A stretch of 20,988 nt of DNA from NCBI GenBank assembly GCA_000697335.1, contig JNEM01012035.1, positions 1-20,988 on the forward strand, given 5' to 3'. A program made the position numbers and the translations under genes. Below the pieces are notes generated by a model, which was not told the origin of the DNA, searched no databases, and saw only the letters and a program-made list of their open reading frames with translations. Positions 18,307-20,988 of the stretch are shown piece by piece. Position 1 is the first letter of the stretch; each line of letters opens with the position of its first letter. Origin of the DNA: Conidiobolus incongruus B7586 (taxonomy: Eukaryota > Entomophthoromycota > Entomophthoromycetes > Entomophthorales > Conidiobolaceae).

Positions 18307-20988
18307 TATTATTGTAGAGTAATATATGTGTATATTTTATGATTATTTGATATTCTAGATATTGGTTATAAAAAATAACACATTTTATTTTATATTCACC
18401 AATATTTGTATAATTAAAGAACACATTAATGATAAAAGACGCCATATTTATTTAAGAGAGTTAATCACATTGCATTCTTATACTTGAATAATATAGTAAT
18501 TTATTGATATGAAAATGACTCGTTAAATTAATACTTTAATTAGCAAACATGCGTGGCATATATTTTAATCTAGTTTATATTATTTCATTATATCTCGTAT
18601 TATATATTGGTCACGCTACTCATATATAATGAAAAGATAATAATCTTGATAATATAATAGAAATTTAGATATTATTTTAATGAAAAAGTAATCGAAATTT
18701 AATTTATGGATAAAATATAATATTCAAGTGATTTATTTTAAAATTATCATTCTAAAATACTAAATAATAAAGCCGATTATACCTACTAAATATTACCAAA
18801 TAAACTTTTGGAGTTAAATATATTAATCATTAACACTTATATAGTAAGTTTGAAGAAATCAATTAAAAATCAAACAATACATCTCCAATATTTATCATAT
18901 GATATATCGAAAATAATTCGCTATCAAATGACATTGAATATAATGTGGCTTGTCTATGTTATCATTGATATTACAATTACTTTGACAGATTTACTATTAT
19001 TCAAATCTATCACTTTATAACATAAAATTTTATAGTTAACTATTATGAATTCTTTGAAGTTTTCTAAAAAATGAATATTCTAAATTTAATAGTAGAATGA
19101 GAAATACAACAAAAATTTCCTATTTTCATTCTGATATTAAGTAGTTTAAAAGTAAAAATTATGGGTAATTTTTAGTAAAAGAGCGATAGCAATAATTAAT
19201 CAAAACTCAGTACCATTGCACATATGATTTGTTTATACGTGACTTGGAAAAATTTCCCTTTTTAATATTGTTGTAAAACATCAAATATTAAAATCGCAAG
19301 CATTCAACTACAAAATTTTTGAGATATTCCTTTATAATGAAATCATAAATTGATTCAATGTTAATATAGTTTAATTTTTTATTTAATACTAATTATCTCA
19401 GTTTACTAATTTACAGTTCATTAAGTTTAAATTGTATTTTAGTAACTTATACTATAACAATATTTTTTAATTTATAAAATCATTATATTATATATAGAAT
19501 ATAAATATTGATTTTATTCAATGTTAATTTCAATATAATTTAATTGTTAGTCATGTGGATTTTAAATTTATTTGAACATTATATTTTTATAAGTCATTTT
19601 AGTCTCAAACACTCCTGAACATCTTAATCCAACAACTATAATAAAGTCACTGGAATTTATTATATTGCATCTTTGTTTTTCTTTGTTTTTAAAACTGTGG
19701 ACTTAGCATAAACATAAATCCCATTATTTGATGCATATATGATTTTATCCTAATTAATTTCTTTATTCAAATATACATTATTGTATCTATTTGTAAATTA
19801 CTCTCTTGTCATTTTTAGGCCATTGCGCTGTTTAGGTAATTTATTGTTTTACAGCTTTTTGAAAATATTTTATTTGTCTAGATAGACATAATTTTATAGT
19901 ATTTTAGCTTCAATCCTGACTTGATATTATTTTATTATGAAAACTACCCAATACCAAAATATGTATAGAAGCATGGATAATTAAAACAACTGCCAAAAGT
20001 TTGGTACATAATTGAATCAATTTGCCAAAAATTATTTATGAATTTCATACAATACCAAATATTTGTTGAATATTAATCCAACAAAATAACTTTTCAATTT
20101 ACCAAAATCATATTATTAAAGCAAGATTATCATCAATTGTTTTCTACTTTTTACCAAGGAATATAATTGAAAATTTACAAGTAAATATACTTTTCAAGTA
20201 TTCACTTGATCTTTGATTTATTAATATTCATTATTTTTTTGGTGGTTATTGGAAATCATTTAATATCTCTGACTTACTATTTTATAACTTAGTAAATCTA
20301 ATATAATTGATTAATATTTACAATTATTTTGTTTAAATTTATCGACCAAAATCAATAATATACACCAAGTTTAAACTTGGCTATTAATTAATCATATTTA
20401 TAAATAATTATTTTATTTTGATATCTGATTCTTGAAAAATTACCAATAATTAAATAAAGGTATATCATTTTATAATCAAATAATATAATATTTACTATAT
20501 CATAATTTTATCATTATATACTTAAAATTTTAATATTTTATTAATTTTATTATTTCTATATATTATTAATAATTTAATAAAATTTTAAATTATTATATAT
20601 TTACAATAGGTTATAAAACTATTCAAATAATTTCTCATGATATATATTATATATTATATTTATATTAATAATATGGTATTAAAAGAGTTAGATCTATAAT
20701 AATATAAACAAAATCCAATATTATTAATTTAAATAGAATTTTATAAAATTATAGCTTATAAAAAATCGAAAGTATATTTATATATTGTTTAACTATTGTT
20801 TAATTATCTTTTAAATTAAAGCAAATTATTATATAATTAATAATTGCATTTATATATTTTAAAATAAAATATTCTCCAAATTGAAAATTTTAATATATAC
20901 TAATAATTCTAATAATTATATATATTTCAAATATCGTTTTTATAAAATAAGCAATTTTTATGATAAATATTAATATTTTAATTTTATA

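Larger units (their letters stand above)
17820..20988. other. Long AT-rich region beyond the transketolase promoter
   Basis: About 3.2 kb. The part nearest 17820 is the transketolase upstream region with the TATA and CCAAT candidates. A less AT-rich island with a 57-codon frame lies at 18133-18306. From about 18310 onward, and above all from 20400 to the end, the sequence is close to pure A/T with TATA-type simple sequence. A 16-bp palindrome CCAAGTTTAAACTTGG sits at 20365-20380. No gene, tRNA or known element is recognised. Confidence 0.45.

Noticed and set aside
18188-18445. 85-codon minus-strand frame
   Set aside because: It is low-complexity (Ile, Tyr, Asn) and overlaps the doubtful 18133-18306 frame; nothing supports coding.
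18808-19020. 70-codon plus-strand frame
   Set aside because: It is Ile/Leu/Thr-rich AT-driven sequence with no start context, intron or motif support.
19340-19530. Recurring motif TTCAATGTTAAT (also near 580) as a dispersed repeat
   Set aside because: The match does not extend convincingly beyond about 15 A/T-rich bases.
19819-19835. Micro-exon-like string: 17 nt between TTTTTAG and GTAAT
   Set aside because: No flanking exons could be found to join with it, and such signals are frequent in AT-rich DNA.
20365-20380. 16-bp perfect palindrome CCAAGTTTAAACTTGG
   Set aside because: Eight-bp arms without a loop are expected a few times by chance in this length and composition; no second copy was seen.

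Overview
This is an AT-rich eukaryotic window with short introns, most likely from an early-diverging fungus. The introns are 49-67 nt, nearly always GTAAxx...TAG. The window carries fungal-type transketolase, TAF4, a complex I accessory subunit and a gephyrin-type molybdenum cofactor locus. The complex I subunit means a respiring mitochondrion, so AT-rich anaerobic gut fungi (Neocallimastigomycota) are unlikely. An entomophthoralean or other zoosporic/zygomycete-grade fungus fits the composition, but that placement is inference. Standard stop codons are used in the intact genes.

Layout. 1-425: C-terminal part of a mariner-type (DD34D) DNA transposon transposase, cut by the window edge. 892-1546 (+): four-exon NDUFB8-like subunit of mitochondrial complex I. 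3180-5532 (-): two-exon TAF4 subunit of TFIID. 6659-8714 (-): a MogA-MoeA (gephyrin/CnxE-type) molybdenum cofactor gene that is broken several times and is called a pseudogene. 11123-12801 (+): five-exon membrane-anchored nucleotide pyrophosphatase/phosphodiesterase with all metal ligands. 13376-14081 (-): four-exon gene for a 180-aa protein I do not recognise. 15583-17819 (-): four-exon transketolase with complete catalytic set. The rest (about half of the window) is very AT-rich intergenic DNA with no recognisable gene.

The genes do not form a pathway or operon; they are separate housekeeping loci. Exon structures were rebuilt by hand, and every intact gene closes to a whole number of codons: NDUFB8 160 aa, TAF4 765, phosphodiesterase 485, unknown 180, transketolase 691.

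The most notable observation is the recently decayed gephyrin-type gene. It has four in-frame stops, one frameshift in a homopolymer and an AT instead of GT at the first intron donor, while most of the protein is still readable and the neighbouring genes are intact. This suggests recent loss of molybdenum cofactor synthesis in this lineage, or decay of a spare copy. I did not find a convincing new biological system; the remaining observations (an RST-like segment in fungal TAF4, a perfect 17-bp inverted repeat, an orphan gene, a small composition island) are modest.
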